Under the pieces are notes generated by a model, which was not told the DNA's origin, did not search any database, and saw nothing but the letters and a program-made list of their open reading frames with translations. From contig NZ_FNBB01000011.1 of NCBI RefSeq assembly GCF_900102105.1, positions 1 through 64,000 on the forward strand: 64,000 bases of DNA. Reading direction: 5' to 3'. Shown one piece after another: positions 27,503-36,957 of the stretch. Position numbers and translations under genes: made by a program. This DNA is from Agrobacterium pusense (lineage in GTDB: Bacteria > Pseudomonadota > Alphaproteobacteria > Rhizobiales > Rhizobiaceae). Numbering within the stretch: the stretch's first letter is position 1; every line of letters starts with the position of its first letter.

Positions 27503-30500
27503 ATGGGCTACAGAAACAATCCAAAACGCGAAAAACAGATCGAAAAAGCGCGCCAGCAGGCAATTGCCGAAAATGTCGAATTTCTTGATCCTGGTATTCT
27601 TTATGGAAGGGCAAGTGTCGACGATATAGAATATTATTCCGCCGAGATGCTGGCGGCGAGTGCCGCCCACAGTTTCCAGGCGCTTTCGCGATGGACCGGG
27701 GACACCCCTCATATCAGCATTTCCCAAGTCGAGGGTGTTTCCCCGCGGGACGTGCCGGTAACGGTTCTGACCATTATCGGCCGCAACATGCCCTTCCTCT
27801 ACGATTCTGTTATGGGCGAAGTCACCAGCAGTTATCGCGGTCTTTATCTTGCCGTGCACCCGATCCTCGTCCGAGACGATGATGCGAAGGGTGGTTACCG
27901 CCTTGCCGAGCCCGATGATGATCCGGCCGGCAATATAAGTCTTATCCAGCTGCACATCGCACCGCTTTCGCAGCAGGGAGCCTCGGCTCTGGAGGAGCGG
28001 CTTCGCTTCGTGCTGAAGCAGGTGGAATCGGCCTATCGCGACTGGCGGCCCATGCTGGCGAAGCTAGACGAGGCGTTGGATGAACTGTCGAAACGCGGCT
28101 CGTCGCGGCGCAAGGCCGAACGGACGGAGGCGGTCGAATTCCTCAACTGGCTTCGCAACGACAATTTCACCTTCCTGGGCATGCGTGACTACACCTATTC
28201 GGGCAAGGGGAAGAACGCGAAGATCGAGCGCGGTGACGGCGTCGGCCTCGGCAGCCTCAGCGACCCGGATGTCCGTGTGCTGCGCCTCGGCAAGAATGCC
28301 GTGACGACGACACCGGAAATCCTTGCCTTCCTCGATGGCCCGGATTTCCTCATCGTTACCAAGGCTAATGTGAAGTCCATCGTGCATCGTCGCGCCTATA
28401 TGGACTATATCGGTATCAAGCGCTTCGACGAGGACGGCAATGTCGTTGGTGAGCTGCGCATCGTCGGCCTTTTCACCGCCACCGCCTATACGCGTTCGGT
28501 CAAGCAAATTCCCTTGCTGCGCGCCAAGGTCGCGGAAGTCGAGCGGCATTTCGGCTTCGATCCAAACAGCCATTCGGGCCGCATCCTGCAGAACACGCTG
28601 GAAGCCTATCCGCGTGACGATCTTTTCCAGATCGAAACCGACCTTCTGATCCGCTTCATCGAGCAGATCATGGAGCTCAGCGACCGTCCGCGTGTGCGCG
28701 TGCTCGCACGTATAGACCGTTTCGACCGCTTCGTTTCGGCCATCATCTTCGTTCCGCGCGAGGAGTATAATTCCTATGTGCGCGAGAAGATCGGCGATTA
28801 TCTGAGCAGGGTCTATGACGGGCATATATCGGCCTATTATCCCGCCTTCCCCGAAGGCGCCGTTGCTCGCGTCCATTTCATTGTCGGCCGCACGGAAGGC
28901 AAGACGCCCCGCATCGCCCAGGACAAGCTCGAAGATGCCGTCAGCGATATTGCGGCACGCTGGATAGATCACTTCGTCTCCTTGTCCGAACCGGGCGCAC
29001 CGGTGCTGGAAGTGGATCAGGCCTATCAGGAAGCTTTCACGCCCGAAGAGGCGATCGGCGACATGCCTGATATTCTGGCCGCTGTGAAAGGCGACCCGGT
29101 CCGCATTGAATTCTATCAGCAGGAAGGCCAGCCGGCGGGAACGCTATCCCTGAAGATTTTCCACCGCGAAGGCCATCTTCCGCTTTCACGACGTGTTCCG
29201 CTGCTCGAAAATCTTGGTTTTAACGTCATCAGCGAGCGCACTTTCGATATCGGCGTCGTGGCGGATGGCGAAAAGCACGACATCGTGCTGCACGACATGG
29301 AACTGTCGGTCGCGGCCAGCACGACACTCGACCTGCCGCATTACGGACAGAAACTCGAAGAAGCTTTCCTTGCTGCTTTTTCAGGAAAGGTGGACAATGA
29401 CAACTTCAACCGCCTGATCCTTGCCTGCGGTCTCACGGTGCGCGAAGTCTCGGTGCTGCGCGCCTACGCGCGGTACCTGCGCCAGACCGGAATCGTCTAT
29501 TCGCAGGAACATATCTCCGAAACGCTCTATAAATATCCTGACATCTCCAGGAATATTTTCGCGCTGTTCAAGGCCGGCTTCGATCCATCCATCGAAGAGA
29601 AGAAGCGGCTGAAGAAACTCGCGGAAATTCATAAGGCAATCGAAGCAGCCCTGAGCGGCGTTCCCAATCTCGATGAGGACCGCACCCTCCGGCGTTACGT
29701 CAACGCCATCGATGCAACCCTGCGCACCAATTACTTCCAGAAAAATGCCGACGGCACGCCGCGTGACATTCTGGCATTCAAATTCGATCCCAAACATCTG
29801 GACGGCCTGCCCGATCCGCGCCCCTTCCGCGAAATCTTCGTTTACGGAACCGAGGTCGAAGGCGTGCATCTGCGCTTCGGTAAGGTTGCACGCGGTGGTC
29901 TGCGCTGGTCGGATCGCGGCCAGGATTACCGCACGGAGGTGCTCGGTCTTGTCAAGGCGCAGCAGGTGAAGAACGCGGTCATCGTGCCCGTCGGCGCCAA
30001 GGGCGGTTTCTTCCCCAAGAACCTGCCCGCCGGCGGCTCCCGCGACGAGGTCTTTAATGCCGGCCGCGAGGCCTATAAGACCTATATCCGCACACTGCTG
30101 TCCATCACCGATAATATTGTCGACGACGCCATCGTGCCGCCGGCTGACACATTGCGGCTCGATGGTGACGACCCCTATTTCGTCGTCGCCGCCGACAAGG
30201 GAACGGCCACCTTCTCCGATACGGCAAACGGCCTTGCCCATGAAGCCGGCTTCTGGCTGGACGATGCCTTTGCATCGGGCGGTTCGGCCGGTTACGACCA
30301 CAAGAAGATGGGCATCACCGCGCGTGGCGCATGGGAGACGGTCAAGCGCCATTTCCGGGAGATGAACACCGACATCCAGACCACACCCTTCACGGTGGCG
30401 GGTGTGGGCGATATGTCCGGCGACGTCTTCGGTAACGGCATGCTGCTGTCGGAGAAAATCAGGCTTATCGCCGCCTTCGACCACCGCGATATCTTCATTG

Positions 30501-32263
30501 ATCCGGATCCCGATACCGACAAATCCTTCGCCGAGCGCAGGCGGCTGTTCGAATTGCCGCGTTCCAGCTGGCAGGATTATGACCGTTCGGCTCTCTCTGC
30601 CGGTGCGATGATCATTTCGCGCTCAGAAAAATCGGTGACGCTGACTCCGGAAGCTGTGGCGGCCATCGGCATCGACAAGTCAGTCGCCACACCGTTCGAA
30701 ATCATGACCGCCATCCTGAAGGCCCCGGCCGATCTCCTCTGGTTCGGCGGCATCGGCACCTACATCAAGGCGGCGGTGGAAACCAATGCCGAGGTGGGCG
30801 ACAGGGCAAACGACCCCATCCGCGTCAACGCCACGGAGGTGCGCGCCAAGGTCATCGGCGAAGGCGCCAATCTCGGTATCACCCAGAAGGGGCGCATCGC
30901 CTATGCGCTTTCGGGCGGGCGCTGCAATTCCGACGCCATCGACAACTCGGCAGGCGTGAACTCCTCCGACGTCGAGGTCAATATCAAGATCGCACTCGCC
31001 TCCGCCGTCAATAGCGGTCGCCTGACGATGCCGAAGCGTAACCAGCTTCTCGCCTCCATGACGCCTGAGGTGGCGCAGCTGGTATTGCGCAACAACTACC
31101 TGCAATCGCTTGCGATCTCGCTGACCGAGCGGCTGGGCCTTTCAAACCGGGAAGAACTCGGCCGCCTGATGAGCGCACTGGAGGCAACCGGGCAGTTGAA
31201 CCGCAAGGTCGAAACCCTGCCCAACAATGCCGAGTTCAGCGAGAGATACGCCACCGGCAAACCGCTGACCCGGCCAGAGATCGGCGTGCTCCTGTCCTAT
31301 GCCAAGCTCACTTTGTTTGATGCACTGGTGGCAAGCACGCTTCCCGACGAACCCTATCTCCAGCATTTGCTGGTCGATTATTTTCCGGCCAAGATGCAGA
31401 AGAACTATGCCGACGATATCAAATCGCATCGCCTGCATCGCGAAATCGTCGCGACCGCACTTGCCAATGCCGTGGTCAATCGCGGCGGCCCCGGCTTCGT
31501 GCAGAAACTTGCCGATGCAAGTGGTCTGCTTGCGGCCGATGTCGTCAAGGCAGCGGTAATCGTTGAAGATGGCTTCGGTCTCAAACGACTGTGGAGCGAG
31601 GTCGATGCGCTTGACGGCCAGATCGGGGGCGAAGTTCAGAATGGGCTTTATGCCACGATCACGCGTATCTTCACGGATGCGAGCAGGCTCTATCTGCAAA
31701 CCGGGAGCGCGGGTGCGACCCCGGGCGACATGGCGACGGAAATCGAGCGCCTGAAAACCGCGATCAAGACGCTGTCACCGGCAGCGGCGAAATATCGCCG
31801 CGAACTCGGCATCACGGAAATCGACGGGGTTCCTTCCGCTCTTCTGGAGGAACTCGATACGCTCTCGCTGCTCGTCTATGTGCCTGAAATCATGCGCATC
31901 GCCGAGAGTGCGGGCACAACGCTCGCGCGCGCCGCTGAAAGCTACGCCACCGTCTCCTCGACCTTCCGTGTCGCGCGCCTGCTGGATGCCAGCCAGCGCA
32001 TCACACCGGCGGATCACTACGAGAGCCTGGCTCTCCTGCGCAGCCAGGACCAGATTTCCTCATCGAGACGCCGGATCGTTATCTCCGCCCTGACAGAATA
32101 TGCCAGGGAAAAGGATCCGGTTCAGGCCTGGTATGCGGCGGATCGCGTGCGGGTCAATCGTATCGTCTCCGAACTCGGCGCGCTCAGCGAGAGCGGCGAT
32201 ACAAACCTCGCGCGGCTCACCGTGGCCGCGGGCCTGCTTGGCGATATCGTTCAGGCACGCTGA
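27503..32263 (+). CDS. gdhB: NAD-specific glutamate dehydrogenase, large type
   Basis: Very large NAD-dependent glutamate dehydrogenase (about 180-kDa class) that deaminates glutamate to 2-oxoglutarate and ammonium, acting in catabolism. 1586 aa, the expected size. The N-terminal ~700 residues hold ACT-like regulatory regions. The catalytic region has RFGKVARGGLRWSDRGQDYRTEVLGLVKAQ, VGAKGGFFPK (substrate lysine), GVGDMSGDVFGNGML (dinucleotide site) and GEGANLG. A GGAGG ribosome site precedes the ATG. It is a single gene; an odd hairpin follows at 32281. With glnK-amtB it is part of the nitrogen balance of the cell. Confidence 0.96.
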   Translation: MGYRNNPKREKQIEKARQQAIAENVEFLDPGILYGRASVDDIEYYSAEMLAASAAHSFQALSRWTGDTPHISISQVEGVSPRDVPVTVLTIIGRNMPFLYDSVMGEVTSSYRGLYLAVHPILVRDDDAKGGYRLAEPDDDPAGNISLIQLHIAPLSQQGASALEERLRFVLKQVESAYRDWRPMLAKLDEALDELSKRGSSRRKAERTEAVEFLNWLRNDNFTFLGMRDYTYSGKGKNAKIERGDGVGLGSLSDPDVRVLRLGKNAVTTTPEILAFLDGPDFLIVTKANVKSIVHRRAYMDYIGIKRFDEDGNVVGELRIVGLFTATAYTRSVKQIPLLRAKVAEVERHFGFDPNSHSGRILQNTLEAYPRDDLFQIETDLLIRFIEQIMELSDRPRVRVLARIDRFDRFVSAIIFVPREEYNSYVREKIGDYLSRVYDGHISAYYPAFPEGAVARVHFIVGRTEGKTPRIAQDKLEDAVSDIAARWIDHFVSLSEPGAPVLEVDQAYQEAFTPEEAIGDMPDILAAVKGDPVRIEFYQQEGQPAGTLSLKIFHREGHLPLSRRVPLLENLGFNVISERTFDIGVVADGEKHDIVLHDMELSVAASTTLDLPHYGQKLEEAFLAAFSGKVDNDNFNRLILACGLTVREVSVLRAYARYLRQTGIVYSQEHISETLYKYPDISRNIFALFKAGFDPSIEEKKRLKKLAEIHKAIEAALSGVPNLDEDRTLRRYVNAIDATLRTNYFQKNADGTPRDILAFKFDPKHLDGLPDPRPFREIFVYGTEVEGVHLRFGKVARGGLRWSDRGQDYRTEVLGLVKAQQVKNAVIVPVGAKGGFFPKNLPAGGSRDEVFNAGREAYKTYIRTLLSITDNIVDDAIVPPADTLRLDGDDPYFVVAADKGTATFSDTANGLAHEAGFWLDDAFASGGSAGYDHKKMGITARGAWETVKRHFREMNTDIQTTPFTVAGVGDMSGDVFGNGMLLSEKIRLIAAFDHRDIFIDPDPDTDKSFAERRRLFELPRSSWQDYDRSALSAGAMIISRSEKSVTLTPEAVAAIGIDKSVATPFEIMTAILKAPADLLWFGGIGTYIKAAVETNAEVGDRANDPIRVNATEVRAKVIGEGANLGITQKGRIAYALSGGRCNSDAIDNSAGVNSSDVEVNIKIALASAVNSGRLTMPKRNQLLASMTPEVAQLVLRNNYLQSLAISLTERLGLSNREELGRLMSALEATGQLNRKVETLPNNAEFSERYATGKPLTRPEIGVLLSYAKLTLFDALVASTLPDEPYLQHLLVDYFPAKMQKNYADDIKSHRLHREIVATALANAVVNRGGPGFVQKLADASGLLAADVVKAAVIVEDGFGLKRLWSEVDALDGQIGGEVQNGLYATITRIFTDASRLYLQTGSAGATPGDMATEIERLKTAIKTLSPAAAKYRRELGITEIDGVPSALLEELDTLSLLVYVPEIMRIAESAGTTLARAAESYATVSSTFRVARLLDASQRITPADHYESLALLRSQDQISSSRRRIVISALTEYAREKDPVQAWYAADRVRVNRIVSELGALSESGDTNLARLTVAAGLLGDIVQAR

Positions 32264-32280
32264 TTGGCCGCCTTTAAAAA

Positions 32281-32308
32281 CGCCATCCGGGTCACCACCC
32301 GGATGGCG
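32281..32308 (-). terminator. Strong hairpin after gdhB, with its T-tract on the minus strand
   Basis: Twelve-bp perfect stem CGCCATCCGGGT / ACCCGGATGGCG with a CACC loop. On the plus strand no T tract follows; on the minus strand the stem is followed by TTTTTAAAGG. It therefore looks like a terminator for leftward transcription, although no minus-strand gene ends here. Confidence 0.6.
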
Positions 32309-32369
32309 CCAGACAAGACGATGCACCGGCATCGCGCCGTTTATGTCCCAATTTCCGATAGGACGATGA

Positions 32370-33746
32370 ATGACTAGCCCTGCCCCAAATGCGCAAGCAG
32401 TCGTTACCAAACGCGGCATCTGGGGCTGGGTGATGTTCGACTGGGCGGCGCAACCGTTTTTCACGGTTGTCACGACCTTCGTTTTCGGGCCCTATTTCGT
32501 CGCCCGCCTCACCGACGATCCCATTGCGGCCCAGGCGACGTGGAGCAATGTGGCGACGGTATCGTCGATCATCATCGCCCTCTTCTCCCCTATCCTCGGC
32601 TCCATTGCCGACCAGTCCGGCGCACGCAAGCCGTGGATCGCCTTTTTTGCCGCCATCAAGATCGTCAGCCTCTCTTTCCTTTGGCTTGCCGCACCCGGTT
32701 CGCCGCTCATCCTGCCAATCGTCTGCATGATCCTCGCTTCCATCGCGGCGGAGTTCTCGATCGTCTTCAACGATTCCATGATGCCGCGGCTCACCAACCC
32801 GCAAAATGTCGGGCGCATTTCCAATCTCGCTTGGGGGCTCGGTTATCTCGGCGGTATGGTGGTGCTGATCGCCGTGGTGACGCTGATGGCGGCCAATCCA
32901 CAAACCGGTGTAACCATCGCCGGCATCAAGCCTCTGTTCGGCCTCGATCCCGCAACCGGTGAGGATGCGAGAATAACCGGTCCGCTCGCTGCGCTCTGGT
33001 ATCTCATCTTCATCCTGCCGATGTTTCTGCTGACCCCCGATGCTGAAAAAGGTCTGCCCTTTGCAGCGGCAATCCGCTCGGGATTGGGGGAATTGAAGAT
33101 TACGTTGCGCGAATTGCGCCACCGCCCGATGCTGTCGCGGTTTCTGATCGCACGCATGCTTTATCAGGATGGCGTCAACGGCGTTCTCATTCTCGGCGGC
33201 GCCTTCGCCGCCGGCATGTTCGGCTGGGCGACGATGGAAATCGGCCTCTTTGGAATTCTGCTCAACGTCGTCGCCATCGCGGGGTGCTTTGCCGCCGGGC
33301 GAGTTGACCAGAGACTTGGATCGCGCGTCACCATCCTCATCAGCCTCGTGCTTCTGCTCGCAGCCACGCTCGGCATCGTCTCCACCGAAAAGGACTCCGC
33401 CCTGTTCGGCCTGATACACTTGTCGACGGCGGACGATGGCAGTATTTTCGCGACCGGCGCCGAAAAAGCCTATCTGTTGTATGGAGTACTGATCGGCCTT
33501 GCCTTCGGCCCGGTTCAGGCGTCATCCCGCTCTTATCTGGCTCGCAATATCACCGTGGCGGAGGCAGGCCGCTACTTCGGAATTTACGCGCTCTCCGGAC
33601 GCGCGACCAGCTTCATGGCGACGCTGTCGTTTTCCATGGCAACCTATATGAGCGGCTCTGCTCACATTGGCATGGCCTCGCTCATCCTGTTTCTGGGGTC
33701 CGGGTTTCTGCTTTTGCTGCGCGTGCCGGAAAGAACGGAAAGCTGA
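32370..33746 (+). CDS. UMF1-family MFS transporter
   Basis: Integral inner-membrane protein of the major facilitator superfamily, most like the UMF1/Atg22-type group (PF11700); 458 aa with about 12 membrane segments. The N-terminal WGWVMFDWAAQPFFTVVTTFVFGPYF stretch (residues 18-43) and SPILGSIADQSGARKPWI (loop 2-3, about 77-94) are typical of this family. The C-terminal half begins near residue 250. The substrate is not predictable; amino-acid or peptide-derived solutes are suggested for relatives. It follows gdhB by about 105 bp, with the antisense-type hairpin between. Confidence 0.88.
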   Translation: MTSPAPNAQAVVTKRGIWGWVMFDWAAQPFFTVVTTFVFGPYFVARLTDDPIAAQATWSNVATVSSIIIALFSPILGSIADQSGARKPWIAFFAAIKIVSLSFLWLAAPGSPLILPIVCMILASIAAEFSIVFNDSMMPRLTNPQNVGRISNLAWGLGYLGGMVVLIAVVTLMAANPQTGVTIAGIKPLFGLDPATGEDARITGPLAALWYLIFILPMFLLTPDAEKGLPFAAAIRSGLGELKITLRELRHRPMLSRFLIARMLYQDGVNGVLILGGAFAAGMFGWATMEIGLFGILLNVVAIAGCFAAGRVDQRLGSRVTILISLVLLLAATLGIVSTEKDSALFGLIHLSTADDGSIFATGAEKAYLLYGVLIGLAFGPVQASSRSYLARNITVAEAGRYFGIYALSGRATSFMATLSFSMATYMSGSAHIGMASLILFLGSGFLLLLRVPERTES

Positions 33747-33761
33747 AAGCGCGAGGCAGCA

Positions 33762-33792
33762 GCCGATGCGGTCTGGTCAATCCGGCATCGGC
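33762..33792. terminator. Inverted repeat between the MFS gene and phaR
   Basis: The arms GCCGATGC (33762-33769) and GCATCGGC (33785-33792) are perfectly complementary with a 15-nt loop. It lies in the 61-bp gap between convergent genes. No T tract follows, so its terminator role is uncertain. Confidence 0.35.
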
Positions 33793-33807
33793 GCGCAGAG
33801 GATATCG

Positions 33808-34383
33808 TCAGAGCTGGTCGAGCTTTTGCTGCAATGCGCGCAGCTGCGCCTTCAGCTCATCGATTTCGGATGCATTCGGCTTGCGGGCCTCTTTCGGCGC
33901 CTGTGGCATTGCAAAAGGCGTGAAACCCTGCATTGCCTGGCGGAACAGTTCCGTATTTCGGCGGATCTGCTCTTCCATCATCTGCAATGGCGCCTGAAAA
34001 TTGCGGGCAAGCGAGCCGTCACCGAAAGCCTTGGCCATATGCTCCTGCATCTGGCTCTGCTGGTCGGAAAAGGTCTTCATGGAATGTTCGAGAAATGTCG
34101 GCACGACCATCTGCATCTGGTCGCCATAATAGGAGATCAATTGACGCAGAAACGCCGTCGGCAACAGCGTATTGCCGGTTTTGGCCTCCTGTTCGACGAT
34201 GATCTGCGTCAGCACGGCGTGCGTGATGTCTTCGGATGACTTCGCGTCCTGAACCTTGAAGTCTTCACCACGCTTGACCATCTGCGCCAGATCATCAAGC
34301 GTTACATAGGTGCTGGTGCCGGTATTGTAGAGCCGCCGATTGGCGTATTTTTTAATGATCGTTTCGCCGTCGTGTTTCGCCAT
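33808..34383 (-). CDS. phaR: Polyhydroxyalkanoate synthesis repressor PhaR
   Basis: DNA-binding and granule-binding repressor of PHB genes (AniA in rhizobia), 191 aa. The N-terminal domain KYANRRLYNTGTSTYVTLDDLAQMVKRGEDF (about residues 12-42) is the conserved PHA-accumulation DNA-binding domain. The middle repeats (TAFLRQLISYYGDQMQMVVPTFLEHSM) are the PHB_acc domains, and the C-terminus is a predicted helix (EIDELKAQLRALQQKLDQL). GAGGAGG precedes the ATG. It is divergent from phaA across a 243-bp region rich in TGC/GCA repeats, suggesting control of phaA and itself. Confidence 0.95.
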   Translation of the reverse strand: MAKHDGETIIKKYANRRLYNTGTSTYVTLDDLAQMVKRGEDFKVQDAKSSEDITHAVLTQIIVEQEAKTGNTLLPTAFLRQLISYYGDQMQMVVPTFLEHSMKTFSDQQSQMQEHMAKAFGDGSLARNFQAPLQMMEEQIRRNTELFRQAMQGFTPFAMPQAPKEARKPNASEIDELKAQLRALQQKLDQL

Positions 34384-34452
34384 GCCCGCCTCCTCGCGAT
34401 GATGGTATTTTTTTGTTTTTTGGTGTTATTGCTCTTCCCGGCGCAAAGTGTA

Positions 34453-34466
34453 TGCGCAAAATGCGC
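34453..34466. promoter_or_regulatory. Candidate PhaR operator in the phaR-phaA intergenic region
   Basis: TGCGCAAAATGCGC, containing GCGCA/TGCGC arms around AAA, lies in the divergent phaR-phaA region. Further TGC/GCA pairs occur nearby, at GTGCATCGCAGCAG (34484-34497) and TTGCGCAGCAA (34506-34516). Known PhaR sites in related bacteria are TGC/GCA-rich. Confidence 0.45.
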
Positions 34467-34626
34467 TGTCTGACAAATGTTTTGTGCATCGCAGCAGTTT
34501 GTTTTTTGCGCAGCAATTTTTAGCAAGATTCCAACGTGATTTAGCAATATCTTTTAAAGCAACTTTCGTCATTTGACTTGGATTGAAAGCTTTGCCAGTC
34601 TCCGCCCGCAAGTGAGGAGAAAACAA

Positions 34627-35808
34627 ATGACCCTGCCTTCAATCGTGATTGCCAGCGCTGCGCGCACCGCCGTCGGTTCTTTCAATGGCCACTTTGCCAA
34701 TACGCCAGCCCACGAACTCGGCGCGACCGTTATCAGTGCCGTGCTTGAACGTGCCGGCGTTGCGGCGAACGAAATTGATGAAGTCATTCTCGGTCAGGTG
34801 CTCACCGCGGGCGAAGGGCAGAACCCGGCGCGGCAAGCGGCAATGAAGGCAGGCATTCCGCAGGAAGCGACCGCTTTCGGCCTCAACCAGCTCTGCGGCT
34901 CGGGACTGCGCGCCGTGGCCCTCGGCATGCAGCAAATCTTGACGGGTGATGCGGACATCGTCATTGCCGGCGGTCAGGAATCCATGTCCATGGCACCTCA
35001 CTGCGCCCATTTGCGTGGCGGCGTGAAAATGGGCGACTTCAAGATGATCGACACCATGCTGAAGGACGGCCTGACCGACGCCTTTTACGGCTATCACATG
35101 GGCATCACCGCTGAAAACATAGCCCGCCAGTGGCAACTCTCCCGGGATGAGCAGGACCAGTTTGCGGTCTCATCGCAAAACAAGGCTGAAGCCGCACAGG
35201 CTGCCGGACGTTTCGTGGACGAAATCGTCGCTTTCACCGTGAAGGGCCGCAAGGCCGATATCGTCATCGACGCCGATGAACATATCCGCGCCGGCGCCTC
35301 GCTGGAAACAATGGCCAAGTTGCGCCCTGCCTTCGACAAGGACGGCACCGTGACGGCGGGGAACGCCTCAGGTCTGAACGACGGCGCAGCCGCCACGCTT
35401 TTGATGTCGGAACAGGAAGCAGAAAAGCGCGGCATCAAGCCACTGGCCCGTATTGCCTCCTGGGCGACGGCGGGCGTCGATCCGCAGATCATGGGCACCG
35501 GCCCCATTCCCGCCTCCCGCAAGGCCTTGGCCAAGGCCGGCTGGTCGATAGGCGATATCGGCCTCGTCGAAGCCAACGAAGCGTTTGCAGCCCAGTCCTG
35601 TGCCGTCGTGCGCGAGCTTGGCCTTGATCCTGATATCGTCAACGTCAACGGCGGAGCGATTGCCATCGGCCATCCGATCGGCGCTTCGGGCGCCCGCGTC
35701 CTGAACACCCTGATTTACGAGATGCGCCGCCGTAACGTATCCAAGGGTCTTGCGACACTCTGCATCGGCGGCGGCATGGGTGTAGCCATGTGCATCGAGG
35801 CGCTCTGA
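34627..35808 (+). CDS. phaA: Acetyl-CoA C-acetyltransferase (beta-ketothiolase)
   Basis: Thiolase that condenses two acetyl-CoA to acetoacetyl-CoA, the first step of PHB synthesis; 393 aa, the expected length. Catalytic residues are visible: Cys90 in [11 protein letters not shown], His349 in [11 protein letters not shown] and Cys379 in TLCIGGGMG. The ATG at 34627 follows GAGGAG; an in-frame extension to 34573 is not needed. It is paired with phaB 157 bp downstream and divergent from its likely repressor gene phaR. Confidence 0.97.
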   Translation: MTLPSIVIASAARTAVGSFNGHFANTPAHELGATVISAVLERAGVAANEIDEVILGQVLTAGEGQNPARQAAMKAGIPQEATAFGLNQLCGSGLRAVALGMQQILTGDADIVIAGGQESMSMAPHCAHLRGGVKMGDFKMIDTMLKDGLTDAFYGYHMGITAENIARQWQLSRDEQDQFAVSSQNKAEAAQAAGRFVDEIVAFTVKGRKADIVIDADEHIRAGASLETMAKLRPAFDKDGTVTAGNASGLNDGAAATLLMSEQEAEKRGIKPLARIASWATAGVDPQIMGTGPIPASRKALAKAGWSIGDIGLVEANEAFAAQSCAVVRELGLDPDIVNVNGGAIAIGHPIGASGARVLNTLIYEMRRRNVSKGLATLCIGGGMGVAMCIEAL

Positions 35809-35965
35809 CGCGCGGGCCGCCCGCACTTGCCAAAAAGCAATTCCGGTTCAGCGGACAATAGGATAGAAGCGGCCTCCCATTGGCCGCATTTCTGTGGCGG
35901 TTGAGCACGACGAACAAGCACCTGCACAACTGCAGGCGCTTCAATGACAGGTCATGGAGGCCTAG

Positions 35966-36691
35966 ATGAGCCGGGTTGCTTTGATTTCCGGCGGGACGAG
36001 CGGTATAGGTGCCGCCATCGCCCGCGCCCTGCAGGCAGCAGGCTATCGGGTGGCCGTCAACTATGCCTTCACGACGGACCGGGCCGAGACATTCCAGACG
36101 GAGACAGGCATTCCTGCGTTCCAGTGGGACGTGCGCGACTACGACGCGTGCGTCAACGGTATCGCGAAGGTGGAGGAAACCCTCGGGCCGGTCGAAATCC
36201 TCGTCAACAATGCCGGCATCACCCGTGACGCCATGTTTCACAAGATGACACCGCAGCAGTGGCGTGACGTCATCGACACGAACCTCACCGGCGTCTTCAA
36301 CATGACCCACCCCGTCTGGCCGGGCATGCGGGAGCGCGGTTTCGGCCGCATCGTCAATATTTCCTCCATCAATGGACAGAAGGGTCAGGCGGGCCAGGTC
36401 AATTACTCCGCGTCGAAAGCCGGCGATATCGGCTTCACCAAGGCGCTCGCGCAGGAGGGCGCAAGCCGCAATATCACCGTCAACGCCATCTGCCCCGGCT
36501 ATATCGGCACGGAAATGGTGAGAGCGATCCCGGAGAAGGTTCTGGCCGAGCGGATCGTGCCACAAATCCCCATTGGACGGCTTGGGGAACCGGAGGAGAT
36601 CGCGCGTTGCGTCCTGTTTCTCGTCTCGGACGAGGCTGGCTTTATCACCGGTTCCACAATGACGGCGAATGGCGGTCAATATTTCGCCTGA
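35966..36691 (+). CDS. phaB: Acetoacetyl-CoA reductase
   Basis: NADPH-dependent short-chain dehydrogenase that reduces acetoacetyl-CoA to (R)-3-hydroxybutyryl-CoA for PHB; 241 aa. The cofactor loop GGTSGIG is at residues 9-15, NNAG near 81-84, and the catalytic Ser134, Tyr147 and Lys151 are in the SDR pattern (NISS, YSASK). TGGAGG precedes the ATG. phaA lies upstream. The polymerase gene phaC is not in this window, so the pathway is completed elsewhere. Confidence 0.96.
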   Translation: MSRVALISGGTSGIGAAIARALQAAGYRVAVNYAFTTDRAETFQTETGIPAFQWDVRDYDACVNGIAKVEETLGPVEILVNNAGITRDAMFHKMTPQQWRDVIDTNLTGVFNMTHPVWPGMRERGFGRIVNISSINGQKGQAGQVNYSASKAGDIGFTKALAQEGASRNITVNAICPGYIGTEMVRAIPEKVLAERIVPQIPIGRLGEPEEIARCVLFLVSDEAGFITGSTMTANGGQYFA

Positions 36692-36841
36692 CATTTACAT
36701 GCCTGCTGCTCCGGCCGGTTCAGATCAGTAAACTTCTCGTGATGTCGTGACAGCACATTTTGGCGCGCACGAAAACTTGAGCGAGACAGGACGTAAAAAA
36801 GAGACAGCTAAACCAATGAAAATACGACATTTTTCGTATAG

Positions 36842-36858
36842 TTTAGAACGAGTCTAGA
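36842..36858. promoter_or_regulatory. Candidate Irr (ICE) box upstream of bfd-bfr
   Basis: TTTAGAA-CGA-GTCTAGA matches the palindromic Irr-box consensus TTTAGAA-N3-TTCTAAA at 12 of 14 defined positions. It lies about 100 bp before the bfd start codon. Irr controls iron storage and heme genes in rhizobia. Confidence 0.65.
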
Positions 36859-36889
36859 AAATCGTTATGAATTTGAAAAGAGGTTTTTC

Positions 36890-36918
36890 TTGACATTCGC
36901 TGTCCTGTTTTGGTTTAA
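36890..36918 (+). promoter_or_regulatory. Candidate promoter of bfd-bfr
   Basis: TTGACA at 36890-36895 is followed 17 bp later by GTTTAA (or, at 18 bp, TTTAAG). Only the -35 is strong. The Irr-like box sits about 32 bp upstream of the -35, so it does not overlap the core promoter. Confidence 0.45.
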
Positions 36919-36957
36919 GAACGAAAACAACGTGTTGCGTCATACAGGCAGTCCATC

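Noticed and set aside
29381-30484. 367-aa minus-strand open frame
   Set aside because: Antisense to the catalytic domain of the glutamate dehydrogenase; no domain or ribosome site.
32292-33419. 375-aa minus-strand open frame
   Set aside because: Antisense to the MFS transporter; a charge-rich mirror image of a membrane protein.
35645-36694. 349-aa minus-strand open frame over phaB
   Set aside because: phaB on the other strand has a full SDR active site; the antisense frame has no motif.
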